NCBI GenBank assembly: GCA_023974075.1
Contig: CM043798.1
Location: 6,271,397 to 6,335,396 of the forward strand
Origin: Chaenocephalus aceratus
Lineage: Eukaryota > Chordata > Actinopteri > Perciformes > Channichthyidae
DNA length: 64,000 nucleotides
Reading direction: 5' to 3'
The translations under genes were made by a program, and so were the position numbers. The notes beneath the pieces were generated by a model that searched no databases, was not told where the DNA came from, and was given only the letters and a program-made list of their open reading frames with translations. Below are positions 9,738-20,469 of this stretch, one piece after another (the stretch's first letter is position 1; each line of letters begins with the position of its first letter).

Positions 9738-11868
9738 GGCTGCCTGGGCTTCTCAAAACAGTTATAATTTATCTGTTTTCACAAACCCAGAGAGAGTCAA
9801 CCCACATTCTGGAGAGAAAGGTTCTCTCTCTCCTAGAAAGAAGGGTTTTATCTATAAAGCCCACCGAGCGGAGTCAGATTACGGAGGAAAATGTCCTCGT
9901 AAAGCACCCGCTCAACATGGGCCTCATAATAAAACTAAACCCCGAACGCCACGGCTTACGGAGAGTTTTGGTGATTATGAAATGCGTAGTGGCACTACAC
10001 CCGACTTTTCCAGTGCGGGACGCGCCTACGGGTGCAGTCCTTTCACGGAAGGTGGTCACCACGGACGCAGGTCAGACGGGCTGACAGGGGACTTACGAGG
10101 GTCGCCCAGTGAGAGGTCTCTAGAACAGAGACTTCCAGCGGGCACGCGTAAATTACCCGGAGCTTTTAGCGGTGTTCCCCACCCAAAAATGCTTCCTGCC
10201 TTCTCTCAGAGGACTTCATGTCCCCGTGAGGATAGACAACACGATATCGTGTATGAACCGCCAGGGGAGATTGCGTTGTCTCCAGTCACACACACTGGCA
10301 CACAAACTGATCCCTTGGAGCGGCAGACGTCTCCTCTCTCTGAGAACGACACAAGTACCGGGTGTTATGCACCTAGGGACAGAATTACTGTCAAAGGGTG
10401 CACCACTCTATGCAGACTGGACTCCTCATCCAAGGATCGGGAGTCCGCTGTGGGTGCGTTACGGCGGAGCCGCGTTAAGTCTGTTCGCAAGGGGAGAAAA
10501 TGCTCAACAGCTGTTCCCTTTAATGCACGATTTAAACGCACCGTTAGGCGGGGACGCACTCGTACACGATTGACCTCCGGGTCCTCTGTACGCGTTCCCA
10601 TCCCTGGTTCTGTTCCCCTTAACTCCGGCCAGAGTGAAAGAGCAACGCCACACACTTACTCTGATGTTTCCACCCTAGCCCGCAATATACAGGCTGGCGG
10701 GGATATATCAGCTGTTGTGCGGGCAGCCGTGGCAGCCCCCACCACGCAGGGACAGATTGTCTCAGGCGGGGAGGGCGATCCTTCACCCACGCCCAGAGCA
10801 CGGGGCACTATGGGCCTGACCCGTGAGTGGTACAATCTGAATACAGTGGGACTCCCTCAGAAGGTGATAAACACTATTCAGAGTGCGAGAGCTTCCTCCA
10901 CCAGGTCTCTTTACGACTGTAAGTGGAGGGTGTTTGAGGAGTGGTGCCTTCAAGAAGGGCACATCTCTTTTCAATGTCCTGTCGGGGTGATTTTATCATT
11001 TCTACAGGACTTGATCGATAAACACAGAGCTTTTTCCACGATCAAGGTGTACCTGGCTGCTATTGCTGCATGCCATGTGGGCTTTGAGGGTAAGACGGCT
11101 AGCCAACATCCTTTGGTTTGCCGTTTTATGAAGGGAGCGCGCAGGCTCCTCCCTGTCTCCAGGTCGCTGGTGCCCTTATGGGACCTGGCAGTGGTTTTAA
11201 ATGGGCTCAAAATGACCCCATTTGAACCCCTGGAGGGAGCTGACATGAAACATCTGTCACTCAAGACAGTGCTGTTACTGGCCCTGGCATCCGCTAAACG
11301 GGTCAGTGATATCCATGCACTGTCTGTACATCCCTCATGCACTCAGTTCGCCCCAGGGCAAACGAGAGTGTTGTTGAAACCCAACCCTGCCTTTACACCA
11401 AAGGTGGTTGGTTCGTGTACCCCGATTGACATTGAGGCATTTCCTCCGCAGCTGGTTTCCTCCGGGGAGCAGCAGCAGGATCTATTGTGTCCAGTCCGGG
11501 CTTTGCACACATATATGGACAGATCAAAAGAGCTTCGTCTTAATGACCAACTCTTCGTGTCCTGGGCTAAACCTCACAAGGGTAAGCCTGTTACTAAGCA
11601 ACGACTATCCCACTGGATCGTGGAGGCGATTGCTTTGGCCTATACGAGTCAGAATCTGCAAGCACCTTTGGGTCTGCGGGCTCACTCGACTCGGGGCCTG
11701 GCTACATCCTGGGCTTTGTTCAAGGGTGTTTCCATCCAAGATATCTGTGCGGCGGCAAGCTGGTCTTCGCCACTCACTTTTGTCCGCTTTTACAGGCTGG
11801 ACGTCTCCGCTCCAAGCGTGGCCCGAGCAGTGCTGGGCACCTTGTTGAGTCGGGACTCCACCTGTTAA
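9367..11868 (+). CDS. DIRS tyrosine recombinase long open frame
   Basis: An 833-codon frame without stops. The recognisable enzyme lies in its last 350 residues. From the in-frame ATG at 10810 the sequence runs from MGLTREWYNL to the end. It shows the family's catalytic pattern: Arg in LASAKRVSDIH, the His-x-x-Arg box in RAHSTRGLATSW, and a C-terminal Tyr within FVRFYRLDV. Tyrosine recombinases of DIRS elements insert the circular DNA copy into the host. Residues 1-480 are probably not one real protein: they cross the 45-bp repeats and then overlie the RNase H remnant in another frame. A natural start at 10810 or nearby is therefore more likely than 9367. All expected catalytic positions appear present. 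Confidence 0.75.
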   Translation: MPVGALRALPPRAYAVPARAVKNGPSILPLSRAATAFLKGRIIDGSVKPPPHTCAVPAGALRAPPARAGAVPTGAVRAPPAHTCAVPAGAVKAPPSRTCAVPVGAIRVTSQLALRSIQQEILTMAAWASQNSYNLSVFTNPERVNPHSGEKGSLSPRKKGFIYKAHRAESDYGGKCPRKAPAQHGPHNKTKPRTPRLTESFGDYEMRSGTTPDFSSAGRAYGCSPFTEGGHHGRRSDGLTGDLRGSPSERSLEQRLPAGTRKLPGAFSGVPHPKMLPAFSQRTSCPREDRQHDIVYEPPGEIALSPVTHTGTQTDPLERQTSPLSENDTSTGCYAPRDRITVKGCTTLCRLDSSSKDRESAVGALRRSRVKSVRKGRKCSTAVPFNARFKRTVRRGRTRTRLTSGSSVRVPIPGSVPLNSGQSERATPHTYSDVSTLARNIQAGGDISAVVRAAVAAPTTQGQIVSGGEGDPSPTPRARGTMGLTREWYNLNTVGLPQKVINTIQSARASSTRSLYDCKWRVFEEWCLQEGHISFQCPVGVILSFLQDLIDKHRAFSTIKVYLAAIAACHVGFEGKTASQHPLVCRFMKGARRLLPVSRSLVPLWDLAVVLNGLKMTPFEPLEGADMKHLSLKTVLLLALASAKRVSDIHALSVHPSCTQFAPGQTRVLLKPNPAFTPKVVGSCTPIDIEAFPPQLVSSGEQQQDLLCPVRALHTYMDRSKELRLNDQLFVSWAKPHKGKPVTKQRLSHWIVEAIALAYTSQNLQAPLGLRAHSTRGLATSWALFKGVSIQDICAAASWSSPLTFVRFYRLDVSAPSVARAVLGTLLSRDSTC
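10040..10800 (+). pseudogene. DIRS RNase H domain remnant
   Basis: In the frame of the ATG at 10172 the text LRGLHVPVRIDNTISCMNRQ, then LAHKLIPWSGRRLLSLRTTQ and LLSKGAPLYADWT, matches the RNase H part of DIRS polyproteins. The same domain begins upstream (KVVTTDA near 10050), but that part is broken by two in-frame stops where Trp is usual. A stop at 10573 precedes a readable tail (YRLAGIYQLLCGQPWQPPPR). No reverse transcriptase motif is found upstream. The remnant overlaps the recombinase frame, as is normal for DIRS. Confidence 0.75.
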
Positions 11869-11928
11869 ATTCTGGTTGATCGGTGATCTTCGAGATAAGC
11901 TCGTCTGGCAATACGGGAGCTACACTAT

Positions 11929-12024
11929 CCCATAGTGAGACATCGAACGGAGTGTTATGAATGAGAACTATAGGTTACTTACGTAACCCCAGTACTCAGA
12001 GTAACATGAAGTGAGATGTCTCAC
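11929..12024. repeat. DIRS internal complementary region
   Basis: The first part (11929-11970) is the reverse complement of the extreme left end at 7534-7575. The next part (TATAGGTTACTTACGTAACC onward) is the reverse complement of the extreme right end up to 12266, with some mismatches in the middle. Joining both ends in one place is what the DIRS circular-intermediate model requires, so this stretch confirms the class and marks both borders. Confidence 0.9.
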
Positions 12025-12074
12025 CAGACGGCCCTCCTTGCTATGGTGAAGTGAGAAGAGGTGCTTATTTTGAG

Positions 12075-12219
12075 TGACGCATGCGTCGTGGCGCAGGCTA
12101 CTTATAGGGGGTGATTTCCCCTGACGTTGACGTCAAGAATCACCGGCCAATCAGGATTGGCGTAATGAGATTGATGCTTCTGTTTGCTCCGCGATGAGGC
12201 GCATCCCATAGTGAGACAT
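12075..12219. repeat. DIRS right inverted terminal repeat
   Basis: Reverse complement of the left repeat at 7561-7705, of equal length. It is followed by the right extension GGTTACGTAAGTAACC, itself a short palindrome, that ends the element near 12266. Confidence 0.9.
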
Positions 12220-12289
12220 CTCACTTCATGTCTCCTTTAGAACTGGGGTTACGTAAGTAACCTATAGGTTTCGGTGTGCATCACTCCAT

Positions 12290-12520
12290 GTCATTTCGTT
12301 GCTAAATTCACCTCTATAGTACATGGTATATTAGCCACATGCTAAATGCTAACCGGAGATGAAGGATTTTCAGAATAAAAGCTTAACAACTGGTTGTGCA
12401 CAAGAACTTCTGTTTTTTCAGTATAAAACAGCATTTAAACTGACGGTATGTTTAAGGTACTTTATGCCATTAAAAACATTGATTTTAACTTCTAACAGTA
12501 TCAAGCCCCGAGGAAGTGCG
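12290..12520. repeat. Dispersed repeat, second copy at about 23080-23260
   Basis: Both places carry the chain GCTAACCGGA, TTTTCAGAATAAAAGC, ACTTC(T/C)GTTTTTTCAG and ATTGATTTTAA(C/T)TTCTAACAGTAT with small indels. The second copy lies inside the hAT element at 22829-23593, so this is probably a fragment of the same hAT family without its ends. The 81-codon frame here is not supported as a gene. Confidence 0.6.
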
Positions 12521-12797
12521 CCGGACTCTGATGAAAATATTCGTTGTGTCCAAACGGCGGTACTACAATTTTCGTATCAGTCCGTGATATCACTGGGCCC
12601 ATAAAGACTTTTCCCCGTTGACTAACATTGGGAAAGAGACGTCTGTAAATCGGTGGATAATTTTTTTTAAACTATTTTATAGCCCTTATTAGAATAATTT
12701 GGTCCTTAAAGTTGTAAAATGCACTAAAAGCCGAATCTAGATTTATTTTCTGTCTCTATTCATTCTACTGAGCTGAGAGTGGGAGCTTGGGCGGGTC

Positions 12798-13330
12798 TTA
12801 AAGAGCCTGTGACACGAGTATCCCCCATCATCCAAACCCATCAATTTGAGTAAATATTGTCCCCTTGAAAACCGTTACTGAACTGATTTTGGATATTTGT
12901 ACTTTGATAACCATTAATCTGCCCTTCAATGTTGACAATTTTCTGGATCTTCTCGGGGATTCTTCAAGTCCCGCCAAATGATGTGTGACGTCATTGCGGG
13001 CACAGCGCTCCAGCTGCACCGTTCAGGATCCCAGCTTCTGCATGTAAACGCACGATGGCGCACACAGTAGCAAGCTCAGACAGCGATGACAGTTTAATTT
13101 TGAACATATCTGCGAGCTCATATGAGGCTGAAGGATCGGTTTATGTTGTATGATATCTGTTAGAAGTTTAGGAATGAGGTGCGTCAATATGGGCGATCAT
13201 ACGGTCATGTAACCAGTGGTGGAATGGGACTAAAAATCATCCCGGGACTCTCGACCGGCCCACTTCGGTACCGCTAGTAAATTGTCAACGGGGGGAGTGG
13301 GGGATGTCAGGGGCGGCGGGTGCTGTAGAT
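12798..13330. mobile_element. TTAA-flanked transposon terminus and fragments
   Basis: TTAA at 12798 is followed by AGAGCCTGTGACACGAG and CCCCCATCATCCAA. The mirror image of this end lies at 18623-18660. Near 13054 a 32-codon frame (MAHTVASSDSDDSLILN) looks like the acidic start of a longer lost protein. Around 13213-13275 there is a fragment with CCGGCCCACTTCGGTACCG, matched in reverse by 18527-18550. These are pieces of old DNA transposons; whole borders are not recoverable. Confidence 0.5.
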
Positions 13331-14476
13331 AGTAAATGTAAATATGTAAATATTTGTGTCACTGCATCCTGGTAAAATACAAATATAATGTATAATGTCT
13401 GTGTCTTTGACCTTAGCGCTGCTAGCCACCTATGCCCTGTACTACGAAGCCAGTTCAACAGACCCTGGATATGTTTGAGTAACAAACAAACTAACAACAA
13501 CAAACTAACACACAAGATCTCGCTAAGTGGTCCTACGACGCTGGTTATCAACTCGGTAAATCAAGCCAGGGTTTCTCTCTCCAGCTGAGAGCGCGTTCAC
13601 GTCTAAGACACGAGTGGATCTGACTTTAATTACATTTGACTCGAGTGTTTCGTCAACATAATGTGTTGCTTAAAATAATACTTCTGCATACAGTATGTGA
13701 CACTGTAAGTGTTGCACGGCCAGATACGGCTCAGCTGACTCAGATAAGGAAATATATGATATATTATGATATTATATGATCGATGATCTGATTGATGATG
13801 TAATATGAATGATAAGTGCGACACGTCGGCGTCTTCTCTGCATACGGCAGTTTAAAGAGCCTGTGACAGCATCCCAACAACTGTTGTGCAATGAAATATT
13901 GGGCTACTCGTCATCTCGAACCGTCAGTTTAAAAAAGAAAAAGCGATACCGTTCCGTTAAATATCAATAATTTCGAACATCGCGGGGAAATTCCTTCGAC
14001 TCATTTTGAAGTTTTGGGGGAAGCCGGAAGTGACGTCAATGCGGGAACGCTTCTCTGTGCGGCGAGAGAGCCAAACACGGACAAAGTGTGTTGTCATGCG
14101 TAGAAATGGTGAATTACTGAGATTAGGCACGTTAATAACGTTTTAATGAAGTTGACTACAGTATATTCATATGTGTCAGTGCTTTCATGTCAATTCGGCG
14201 ACATAAACATAAATGATCGTGGTGAAGATGATGATTATATTAGTATTAAAAATCGGTAGTGGAGGAGCAGAGACAGTTGTGGTGGCTTAAAGCCCAGCTC
14301 TGCTCCGCGCCGTCCGTTAGATGAGCCTGGTCAGATTAATAAGAAAAGGAGTTCAAAACACCGGCATAAAAGTTATAACAATAATCTGATTTTAATGGTA
14401 AAAAGACACAATACGAAAATACAGAGTGCCCTGTAACAGAGCACTCCGGGCTCCCCGCTCCACTGCCGTGCGATAC

Positions 14477-17440
14477 CAACCCAGTCTCACGGCATTTCGT
14501 ATTCACCAACACGATTTTTAATCTATTGATTAGTGTTCACCAACACGATTTGCCCCTTTTTTTCGTGTTGCACAACACGATTTTAAAAGCAATGTATTTC
14601 TACTGCCTGCAGCACGTCTTTTTCTCCGGTCGGGTCGTGGGAGACCGGAAGCTGTGTGGTTCATAAAAACATGTTCTTACTCAATATCAAGCCACAATTA
14701 TTGCTTTTATTTTAAATCGTATAATTTCGGACTTTTGTTGCCGTCTGTGAGGAAAATAAATGGGGCTCAGAGCCTCAGGATACTGAAATCTGTATTTTTA
14801 AATATTTTTTCCTTCTAATTTGTTATTTTTTTCAAAATAACACACAGTTATTTACTCACCAATAACACACAATTATCCTTGATTTATTTATTGGTTTAAT
14901 TCCATAATCTCGGGCTTTTTTGGTGTCCGTCAGGAACTGAATTTCAAAATAAAAATAACCGGAAACAGACGTAGGCCTATAAGGGACATTTCGAGCATCA
15001 TTGCGATTGTCAACATTTCTGAGTTTAGGATGGCCGAAGACACTACACTACCCATAATCCCCAGCTATCGTTTAGGACTACAGTCCCCGTAAGGTTACGC
15101 AGAGCGTCAAACAGCTGTGTGAAATGGAACGAAACCACGCCAGACTATCCAAAACTGGAATCGCACACCCGCCCAGAACTACACATGTCTATTGTGTTTC
15201 GCAAAATGTTCTATGGGACGTCTCTACTGAACGTTTTAGTTTTTCCCACAATTAGAAGTTGCCAGTATTAAACACATTGGTGTTATCAAATGTAAAACAT
15301 ATAATTAATAAATGGGTGAAAATCACTTGTGTCCATAATGCGCAGCATTAATATATACCCACATGACAGCTCATTGTTACTTTGTAATTCTACTCCACTA
15401 CAATTCAGAGGTTAACCTGGTATTTTTACTCCACTGCATTTATTTGAGTTACTTTGCAGATTCTGATTAATTATGTGAAATATAAACAACCCTTAAATCA
15501 GACTTTAGTTACACCTGAGTAAAATTCAGGTAAGGTGATTGTCAAGTGCCAACAATCAGGAGAGATATTTGATAGTTGGTGCTTGAGAAGACTAAACATG
15601 TATCTGCAATTGACATGAATGGAAACAAGTAATAAAGTATATTCATTACTCGTTATTCTCTACTAATAGTTAATTAAAGACTGTATATTATGGCTATTTT
15701 GCACATCCTTTTCAAGATTTTCAAAAGTTTATTGACATATCATACACAACTACGGTGTAGTTATGCAATGAATGAAAAACTTGGGTCACAGGTTCCTCAA
15801 CAGTGCATTACAAGACATCTATCAATATGTGTGTACCTCCACCATTAAACTGTCATATTCTGCACATTTCTTATTCTATATAAGAGTATAATTAATGTGT
15901 ATAATATCAGTTAAAATAAGTGCTTCAACATAGTTAACATTGCAGGAAAGCAATATATTAGACGTTAAGTACTTTGTCAGGCTTAATATTTATCTGTAGA
16001 TAGATACCCCCAAAGACCTTAATCTGTTATTTAATGTGTAAATAAAGGTTAATCCGTTTTTCTGTTTTGCACCTCCTCCTATTAATATCTTTGTACATCC
16101 TGCACTAAACTGTTTTATTGTAGAGATCACTTATAGTATCTTCTTGATTTTTATATTCTATATTTCTATATTTATACTTTCCCCCTATGAAAGTATGTAC
16201 TCTTAATATTTTTGTAATCAAATATAACACATAAAAACAATAATTCAATAACGTGCTTTAACCACTAGGAGGTGCACACAAGGTACACACAGCCATAATA
16301 ACTTTGTATTATTAGTGTGTATGTACAACATCTGAAGATGTATAGTTTTATGCATGCTTTCACATCATTTTACAGCATATTGCTATACTATTTCAGACTC
16401 AGTATTTAAATTCTTACATTCAAAGGAAATCAGTAATATCTTTAAAAACTACAGTCCTTTTCTATCAGCTGTGCACCGTTATGGTGTAAATATAACCTAT
16501 CTATGAATTATATCAAATGTAAAAGTCAGCTGAATTAGTGTTGATACTGCAAGGAGACATAGAGAAATTGAAGATGTTGTTTAATTGTTGATATATTTAT
16601 GATCCACGTCAAGTATTCAGTTTCGGCGCCATTTCTTCCAGTTTTTTCCAAAGGTCTTCTCATCAGGGCTCTCTAAATAAAGAACTACGGCAGATCTGTA
16701 GTATGTAATGCAGCCGAACCGTGTATTACAATGCCGTTATGTGATGACTTTCAAAGAGAAAAGCAAGAGCACTCGGAATTAAGTATTTTATTCTTTTAAA
16801 ATGTTTTCCGGATTTCATATAATATAAACACCAAATCCCAGCATGCATTGCGGCTAACACATCCAATCAGCGAGCTTAAAACCATAGCTGAGGATCTTGG
16901 GTAATCGCTCGAAATGCCTACGTCTGTTTCCGGTTATATTTATTTTGAAATTCAGTTCCTGACGGACGCCAAAAAAGCCCCAGATTATGGAATTAAACCA
17001 ATAAATAAAAGCAAGGATAATTGTGTGTTATTGGTGAGTAAATAACAGTGTGTTATTTTGAAAAGAATAACAAATTAGAAGGACAAAAATATTTAAAAAA
17101 TACAGATTTCAGTATGCTGAGGCTCTGAGCCCCATTTATTTTCCTCACAGACGGCAACAAAAGTCCGAAATTATACGATTTAAAATAAAAGCAATAACTG
17201 TGGCTTGATATTGAGTAAGAACATGTTTTTATGAACCACACAGCTTCCGGTCTTCCTCGACCCGACCGGAGAAAAAGACGTGCTGCAGCCTGCAGGCACG
17301 AAACACATTACCAGTAGAAATACATTGCTTTTAAAATCATGCTGTGCAACACGAAAAAAAGGGGCAAATCGTGTTGGCGAACACGAATCAATAGATTAAA
17401 AATCGTGTTGGTGAACACGAAATGCCGTGAGACTGGGTTG
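14477..17440. mobile_element. Complete long-TIR transposon, 7-bp target duplication
   Basis: The element begins CAACCCAGTCTCACGGCATT and ends with the inverse (GCCGTGAGACTGGGTTG). The terminal inverted repeats run for about 500 bp (14477-14985 against 16930-17440). GCGATAC directly precedes it (14470-14476) and directly follows it (17441-17447), a perfect 7-bp target duplication. Each TIR starts with three copies of the AACACGA half-site arranged as palindromes. The 1.9-kb middle has no long frame and contains a LINE-like tail in reverse and a fragment of an ACTT-rich fish repeat. It is non-autonomous. A P-like, Mutator-like or hAT-like origin is possible; TIR length and duplication size do not settle it. 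Confidence 0.8.
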
Positions 17441-17707
17441 GCGATACAGGTATCGGGACCAGCCAGTCAGCAACAGGGGGCACCATGCATGAATAAACAA
17501 CAGTATATATGGACATTTTGGGGCGGAGAGTCACTGCTTATCTTCCACCGGACTTCACTCCTTTAATTTCCCAGGGAAGGTTTCACACAAACTATTAATT
17601 TCCCAGGGAAGGTTTCCCACAAACTATTCTTTCTCAAACAATCACACATTGTACACAGATATATTAGTATCAAACATTGGCCCCAAAAAGAACCTTGAAA
17701 AGGACAT
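17441..17707. other. Remainder of the insertion that split the foldback element
   Basis: Together with 14262-14469 this is what flanks the long-TIR transposon inside the GTAGTG-bordered insertion. It contains a short direct repeat of AATTTCCCAGGGAAGGTTTC about 30 bp apart (near 17568 and 17598). I cannot name the inserted element. Confidence 0.4.
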
Positions 17708-17962
<255 letters not shown>

Positions 17963-19429
17963 TTGTGTGTGTGTGTGTCAGGGTGTCTGGGAAAGTGTAT
18001 GTAAGAAGGTTTATATATATAGGATTACTTAAAAACAGTCCCAAATAATACATGTTCACTTCAATACAGTTCAAGATAATACCTGTTTACTTTAATACAG
18101 TTTAGAACAATATCTGTTTGCTTTAGTAGTGAGAGCTACTGAATTTCCTCCCGTAGGATGTGATATAAAAACAAATCGATTATTTTTGTAGTTGTAAACT
18201 CAAGTGGATGTCAATGCGGCGAACATATGATACATTAAATGATCGTGAGGATGATGATTAAAAATCGTTTGTTTGTGCCGGTCTGCATTTCCTGATGAGA
18301 AAACAAACCGATGCTTTTTGTAGTTGTAGTACACCAACATGGATTAAACGTGTGTTTTTTTTACCACAATGTTGGGGAAATTAATGGATAAAATGCACGG
18401 ATTATTATTATTATTATTCCCACTCCGATCGGGACACTAGGTCCACCGTTTCCCCGCAGCGAGGCTCCCCCCGTTGACAGTTTACGTGGGCTGGGTGCAG
18501 TGGCGGACTGGTCATTGGGACGAATCCCGATGGGCCGGTACCGAAGTGGGCCAGTCGGATAAGTCACTAGCACATCCCCCATAGGCGGCGCGTGAGGCTC
18601 AGGTTTGGGAAGGCTAAATAACTTGGATGATGGGGGAAACTCGTGTCACAGGCTCTTTAAACTGTATTTCCTTTATCCTGTAATATAACTTGAGAGATTT
18701 AAACTCCACACACTGAGTTGATCTCTTTTCTATAGACGCCGGAGGCGGGCAGCGTTAGGTAAAAAAAGTTATTTAGCCTCACGTTTAATCCATGTTGGTG
18801 TACTACAACTACAAAAAGCATCGGTTTGTTTTCTCATCAGGAAATGCAGACCGGCACAAACAAACAATTTTTAATCATCATCCTCACGATCATTTAATGT
18901 ATCATATGTTCGCCGCATTGACATGAAAGCACTAATAAATGTAGTTTCATCCACTTGAGTTTACAACTACAAAAATAATCAATTTGTATTTATATCACAT
19001 CCTACGGGAGGAAATTCAGTAGCTCTCACTACCGATTTTTAATCCTAATGTAATCATCATCTTCACCACGATCATTTATGTTTATGTCGCCGAATTGACA
19101 TGAAAGCACTGACACATATGAATATACTGTAGTCAACTTCATTAAAACGTTATTAACGTGCCTAAACTCAGTAATTCACAATTTCTACGCATGACAACAC
19201 ACTTTGTCCGTGTTTGGCTCTCTCACCGCACAGTGAAGCGTTCCCGCATTGACGTCACTTCCGGCTTCCCCCAAAACTTCAAAATGAGTCGAAGGAATTT
19301 TCCCGTGATGTTCGAAATTATTGATATTTAACGGAACGGTATCGCTTTTTCTTTTTTAAACTGACGGTTCGAGATGACTAGTAGCCCAATATTTCATTGC
19401 ACAACAGGATGCTGTCACAGGCTCTTTAA

Positions 19430-20235
19430 CCCTCCGGTATCATTCGATTGGACTACGCAAATTAGTCATTCGAGACAAAAATGTCCACTGCAAAATACTT
19501 TGATAAAAACATTATATTAAAAGGTTTTTTTCACAACTGTTTTGGGTTCAATCTTTAAAGCAACTTCCGCCCTAATAGAAAATACCAAAAATGTAATCAT
19601 TTTCAGGATTTTAACCCTTTCAATGCCATTTTGAAAACATGAAACCGCTGTTTTTTTTCATGATGAAAACAGAGAAAATTAGTTATTTTCCCAAAAATAC
19701 ATATCTGGAGACTGGCTCTTTTTTTTTTATAACAGTCTTGGATATGTCAAAGATTAGCAACAAAATGGATTTTTTTGCATTATTAGTTTTTGCACAAAAT
19801 CAGATTGAACAAAAAAAAGTCACACATTAGCCACTCGTGTCCCATCCACTCCCATTATAACCACATCTTTTGATCTCTCCGCCATACCGGTATATAATCA
19901 TGCATTTTATAATGTCAGGGTTTTATATTGGAGGAAAATAGTTCAATGTGTCCCTTTTACTGTATATCACCAGATGTGACATTTTACCATTGAATTATAT
20001 GACCTATAAAAACACTGAAGTAATACTATTTTCAACTTTCTTTGAAAGATGTATCAATGTCAACATTTATTTTCCAACAGCAAACTGCAATCAACATTCA
20101 TGAACAAATCAAATTGTCAAAACAGAACAATGATATGTATGAGTGTGTGTGAATAAAATGAGAGATGGATGAAGATAGAGCAAGTATGTGTGTTAGAGAC
20201 GGAGTAAGATAGATGGAGATAACAAATAATGTGTG
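19430..20235. other. AT-rich stretch, nothing recognised
   Basis: Between the foldback element and the GA microsatellite there is AT-rich sequence with several T and A runs. No TIR, retroposon tail or coding frame with recognisable motifs is visible; a 63-codon frame at 19639 is low in complexity and unsupported. Confidence 0.4.
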
Positions 20236-20237
20236 TG

Positions 20238-20468
<231 letters not shown>

Positions 20469-20469
20469 T

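Larger units (their letters stand above)
7534..12266 (+). mobile_element. DIRS-like tyrosine-recombinase retrotransposon, RT lost
   Basis: The 4.7-kb unit has the unusual DIRS layout: 145-bp inverted terminal repeats (7561-7705 and 12075-12219), terminal extensions outside them, and an internal complementary region (11929-12024) that pairs with the extreme left and right ends. Inside, in order, are a broken gag-like frame, a duplicated spacer, an RNase H remnant and a long frame ending in a tyrosine recombinase. The reverse transcriptase that normally sits between gag and RNase H is not present. DIRS elements integrate with a tyrosine recombinase and make no target duplication, and none is seen. 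The element is probably non-autonomous, but its ends and recombinase look little decayed. Confidence 0.85.
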
